The notes beneath the pieces are model-generated. The model was not told the origin of the DNA. It worked only from the letters and a program-made list of their open reading frames with translations, and made no database searches. This document shows positions 61,646 to 64,000 of a stretch of DNA of 64,000 nt, piece after piece. Every line of letters begins with the position of its first letter. Within the stretch, counting starts at the first letter, position 1. The stretch lies in NCBI RefSeq assembly GCF_009709615.1, contig NZ_WJYA01000007.1, positions 164,338 to 228,337 of the forward strand, in the 5' to 3' direction. A program made the translations under genes and the position numbers. The stretch is from Winogradskyella ouciana. GTDB lineage: Bacteria; Bacteroidota; Bacteroidia; Flavobacteriales; Flavobacteriaceae.

Positions 61646-63586
61646 TTATTTAAAAGTTTTTAAACTTTTATTTACTCTTTCTTTTATAATTCTCGAAAAG
61701 TCTTCTACACTTATTGTGCCAAGGTCTTCACCACCATGTTCACGCACAGTAATTGTATTATCCTTTTCTTCTTGTTCGCCTACGATAATCATAAACGGAA
61801 ACTTTTGCATTTCAGCTTCACGAATTTTCTTACCTACAGTTTCATTTCTGTTGTCTGCGAGGGCGCGAATTTCGTCATTTTCTAGCAAATTTAAAACTTT
61901 TTCGGCGTATTTTTCATATTTCTCACTTACAGAGAGTACAATAGCTTGTTCTGGCATTAGCCAAAGAGGGAAATTTCCGCCAGTGTGTTCTAGTAAAATA
62001 GCAATAAATCTTTCCATACTTCCAAAAGGCGCACGGTGAATCATAATTGGTCTGTGCATCTCATTGTCACTGCCTTTGTAGGTAAGATCAAAACGTTCTG
62101 GTAAAGTATAATCTACTTGAATTGTACCTAATTGCCATTGTCTTCCAAGGGCATCCTTAACCATAAAATCCAATTTCGGTCCATAAAAAGCCGCCTCACC
62201 CGTCTCAACAATATAATTTAATCCTTTGTCAATTGCAGCATTCAAAATAGCATCTTCGGCTTTTTTCCAGTTTTCATCACTACCTATATACTTTTCAGGA
62301 TTGTCGGGATCTCTTAGCGATACCTGTGCTGTAAAATTTTCAAATCCTAGCGAGCCAAAGACATATAGCACTAAATCAATGACTTCTTTAAACTCGCTAT
62401 CTAATTGATCGGGCGTACAGAAAATATGGGCATCATCTTGCGTAAAACCTCTAACACGTGTTAGGCCATGTAACTCACCACTCTGTTCATATCTATATAC
62501 CGTACCGAATTCGGCAAAACGCTTAGGAAGTTCTTTATAGGAATAAGGTCTGTTGTTGTATATTTCACAGTGATGTGGGCAATTCATTGGCTTTAAAAGA
62601 AACTCCTCATCTTCTTTAGGTGTTTTTATAGGTTGAAAACTATCCTCTCCATATTTAGCATAATGCCCAGAAGTAACATACAGCTCCTTTTGACCAATAT
62701 GTGGGCTGACCACCATTTCATAACCTGCTTTCTTTTGAGCGGCTTTAAGAAAGTTTTCTAAGCGTTCTCTTAAAGCAGCACCTTTCGGTAACCATAATGG
62801 TAAACCCTGTCCAACCTTTTGTGAAAAGGTGAAAAGTTCTAACTCTTTTCCAAGTTTTCTGTGATCACGTTTTTTGGCTTCTTCCAGTAACTCTAAATAT
62901 TCTGTCAACTCTTTTTGTTTCGGAAACGATATTCCATAAACTCTAGTAAGTTGTTTTTCGTTTTCATCACCTTTATAATAAGCCCCAGCAACACTCAGTA
63001 TTTTTACAGCTTTGATAATACCTGTATTAGGAATGTGGCCACCACGGCATAAGTCGGTAAAAGTTGAATGGTCGCAAAAGCTAATAGTGCCATCATCAAG
63101 GTTTTCAATTAGGTCAACTTTATATTCATTCTTACCTTTATAATAAGATAAGGCATCAGCTTTAGAAACTTCTCGCATTTCAAAATTGTGTTTCCCGCGA
63201 GCAATCTCTATCATTTTATTTTCAATGGCCTTAAAGTCCTTCTCAGAAATGACATCCTCTCCGAGGTCTACATCATAGTAAAACCCATTTTCAATAGCAG
63301 GACCAACCCAAAGCTTTACATTAGGGTATAGTTCTTCCAATGCCTGAGCTAAGACATGGGCAGATGAATGCCAAAAAGCTTTTTTACCTTCATCATCTCT
63401 CCATGTATATAATGTAAGACTGCCATCTGTGGTCAATGGAGTGGAGGTTTCAACAACTTCGTCATTGAATTTTGCTGAGATAACATTTCTTGCGAATCCT
63501 TCGCTAATATCTACAGCCACTTCATAAGGAGTTACATCTTTATCAAAAGATCTAACAGAACCGTCAGGCAGAGTAATTTTTATCAT
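61646..63586 (-). CDS. thrS: threonyl-tRNA synthetase
   Basis: 646 residues, full length. An N-terminal TGS domain (about 1-60) is followed by the editing domain with [11 protein letters not shown] (near 73) and [12 protein letters not shown]. The class II catalytic core has [12 protein letters not shown] (zinc and ATP site), [20 protein letters not shown] (motif 2) and [20 protein letters not shown] (motif 3), then the anticodon-binding domain. It is the first gene of the translation operon. I see no E. coli-style tRNA-mimic operator in the short leader. Confidence 0.97.
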   Translation of the reverse strand: MIKITLPDGSVRSFDKDVTPYEVAVDISEGFARNVISAKFNDEVVETSTPLTTDGSLTLYTWRDDEGKKAFWHSSAHVLAQALEELYPNVKLWVGPAIENGFYYDVDLGEDVISEKDFKAIENKMIEIARGKHNFEMREVSKADALSYYKGKNEYKVDLIENLDDGTISFCDHSTFTDLCRGGHIPNTGIIKAVKILSVAGAYYKGDENEKQLTRVYGISFPKQKELTEYLELLEEAKKRDHRKLGKELELFTFSQKVGQGLPLWLPKGAALRERLENFLKAAQKKAGYEMVVSPHIGQKELYVTSGHYAKYGEDSFQPIKTPKEDEEFLLKPMNCPHHCEIYNNRPYSYKELPKRFAEFGTVYRYEQSGELHGLTRVRGFTQDDAHIFCTPDQLDSEFKEVIDLVLYVFGSLGFENFTAQVSLRDPDNPEKYIGSDENWKKAEDAILNAAIDKGLNYIVETGEAAFYGPKLDFMVKDALGRQWQLGTIQVDYTLPERFDLTYKGSDNEMHRPIMIHRAPFGSMERFIAILLEHTGGNFPLWLMPEQAIVLSVSEKYEKYAEKVLNLLENDEIRALADNRNETVGKKIREAEMQKFPFMIIVGEQEEKDNTITVREHGGEDLGTISVEDFSRIIKERVNKSLKTFK

Positions 63587-63612
63587 TATATTTTAGTGTA
63601 AATTTTAGCCCA

Positions 63613-63642
63613 CAAAGATATACCTATATATATAAAGGACAA
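63613..63642 (-). promoter_or_regulatory. promoter of the thrS-infC-rpmI-rplT operon
   Basis: On the minus strand TTG (63640-63642), a 19-bp spacer and TATCTTTG (63613-63620) match the consensus exactly. The predicted start near 63607 leaves a leader of about 20 bases. Confidence 0.78.
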
Positions 63643-63673
63643 AGTGAAGTTTCTAATAAATATTTATGGTATT

Positions 63674-63747
63674 CCGCTTTTACTTTTAAGGAGCAAAAGC
63701 GGCGGGCTATCCGCTATATCTTTTGTTTTATACAAAAGGATGCCGCT
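63674..63747. other. structured element with mutually exclusive hairpins
   Basis: CCGCTTTT (63674-63681) can pair with AAAAGCGG (63695-63702), while AGCGGC (63698-63703) can instead pair with GCCGCT (63742-63747), enclosing an inner ATCTTTTGT/ACAAAAG-GAT stem (63718-63741). The two folds share 63698-63702 and exclude each other. No gene overlaps it. It may be a structured RNA or a dispersed repeat. Confidence 0.45.
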
Positions 63748-64000
63748 ACTATCCCTAATACACCAAACTAATAGGCTTATGATAAACAACTATAATAAGT
63801 GAAGTATAGTTAGGTTGCTATTAGTTTGTAAAAATTTACTATTGTAATCGACTATAAACAAGATCATTAAAAGGGTTATAAAAAACAAATAAAAATAAAA
63901 TTAAAAAAGTCCTTGCTATAATAAAAAGGTGTTCTATATTTGCGCCCCGTTAGCGACGCGTTTGTGTTGTGGGCGGCAGTTCATTTCCATAAAAAGTGCG
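63748..64000 (+). other. regulatory region at the window end
   Basis: This is AT-rich apart from the last 60 bp, which turn GC-rich after the promoter at 63913-63942. I find no open reading frame, tRNA or rRNA end that I can support; the product of the promoter lies beyond 64000. Confidence 0.4.
63913..63942 (+). promoter_or_regulatory. consensus promoter reading out of the window
   Basis: TTG (63913-63915), exactly 19 bp, and TATATTTG (63935-63942) followed by CG. Transcription would start near 63949 and run right into an unseen gene or RNA. Confidence 0.75.

Noticed and set aside
63698..63801. Possible small protein reading SGGLSAISFVLYKR and onward to TGA
   Set aside because: No start codon fits before it, and it coincides with paired RNA-like segments, so a structured element is more likely.
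1..64000. Prophage, insertion sequence, integron or genomic-island borders
   Set aside because: I saw no transposase, integrase, terminal repeats or tRNA-associated duplication; the two tRNAs are intact with housekeeping genes on both sides.

Overview
The window looks like a chromosomal segment from a member of the Flavobacteriaceae (Bacteroidota), probably marine. Four things point there: AT-rich DNA with almost no Shine-Dalgarno sequences; promoters of the Bacteroidota type (TTG, 19-20 bp, TAnnTTTG); secreted proteins ending in type IX secretion (T9SS) sorting domains; and family hallmarks such as exosortase XrtF with a PID-CTERM protein, a zeaxanthin-type carotenoid cluster, a split transketolase and SusC/FecA-style TonB receptors. 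I cannot fix the genus from sequence alone. I see no phage, insertion sequence, CRISPR array or rRNA gene. Apart from two tRNAs the window is densely coding.

Layout. 1-8.8 kb: a His/Tyr-rich small secreted protein, a YdeI/OmdA-type protein, then a 1975-residue repetitive T9SS surface protein followed directly by a PID-CTERM miniprotein, XrtF exosortase and its associated membrane protein. 8.9-14.8 kb: peptidase T, dihydroorotate dehydrogenase, a secreted M43 metalloprotease, a LysE-type exporter and HMG-CoA lyase. 15-17.6 kb: an overlapping three-gene unit (small anchored protein, HTTM-like membrane protein, ATP-grasp ligase). 17.8-25.7 kb: a probable metal (iron) acquisition locus with two DUF4856 lipoproteins, an imelysin-type lipoprotein, an HTTM membrane protein and a FecA-like TonB receptor. 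25.8-29.8 kb: guaB, a PrcB-like lipoprotein, lycopene cyclase and two small genes. 29.9-35.4 kb: three periplasmic parvulin/SurA-type folding factors and a MoxR ATPase. 35.5-40.2 kb: aconitase, a Crp/Fnr regulator, an RskA-like lipoprotein and a TlpA thioredoxin. 40.2-43.9 kb: merR-crtI-crtB-crtZ. 44-46.8 kb: tRNA-Leu, tRNA-Lys, aroK, a phosphoribosyltransferase, an S4 protein and an FKBP lipoprotein. 46.9-53.7 kb: beta-barrel protein, split transketolase, tgt, lptG-like, EamA transporter, accA. 53.8-60.3 kb: dnaB, AI-2E family protein, class IV aminotransferase plus sulfotransferase-like pair, a conserved secreted protein, an EF-hand protein and YjbQ. 60.3-63.6 kb: the thrS-infC-rpmI-rplT translation operon, with infC apparently starting at AUA. 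The last 400 bp hold a divergent regulatory region with a consensus promoter reading out of the window.

How genes fit together. crtI, crtB, crtZ and the distant crtY would give phytoene, lycopene, beta-carotene and zeaxanthin. Their MerR regulator keeps the W-x9-E-H signature of B12-dependent photoreceptors and an inverted repeat brackets its own promoter, so light control is a testable idea. The most promising little-described units are the HTTM/ATP-grasp trio, the DUF4856/imelysin/HTTM/TonB locus, the aminotransferase/sulfotransferase pair, and the PID-CTERM miniprotein that would leave only about 14 residues after processing.
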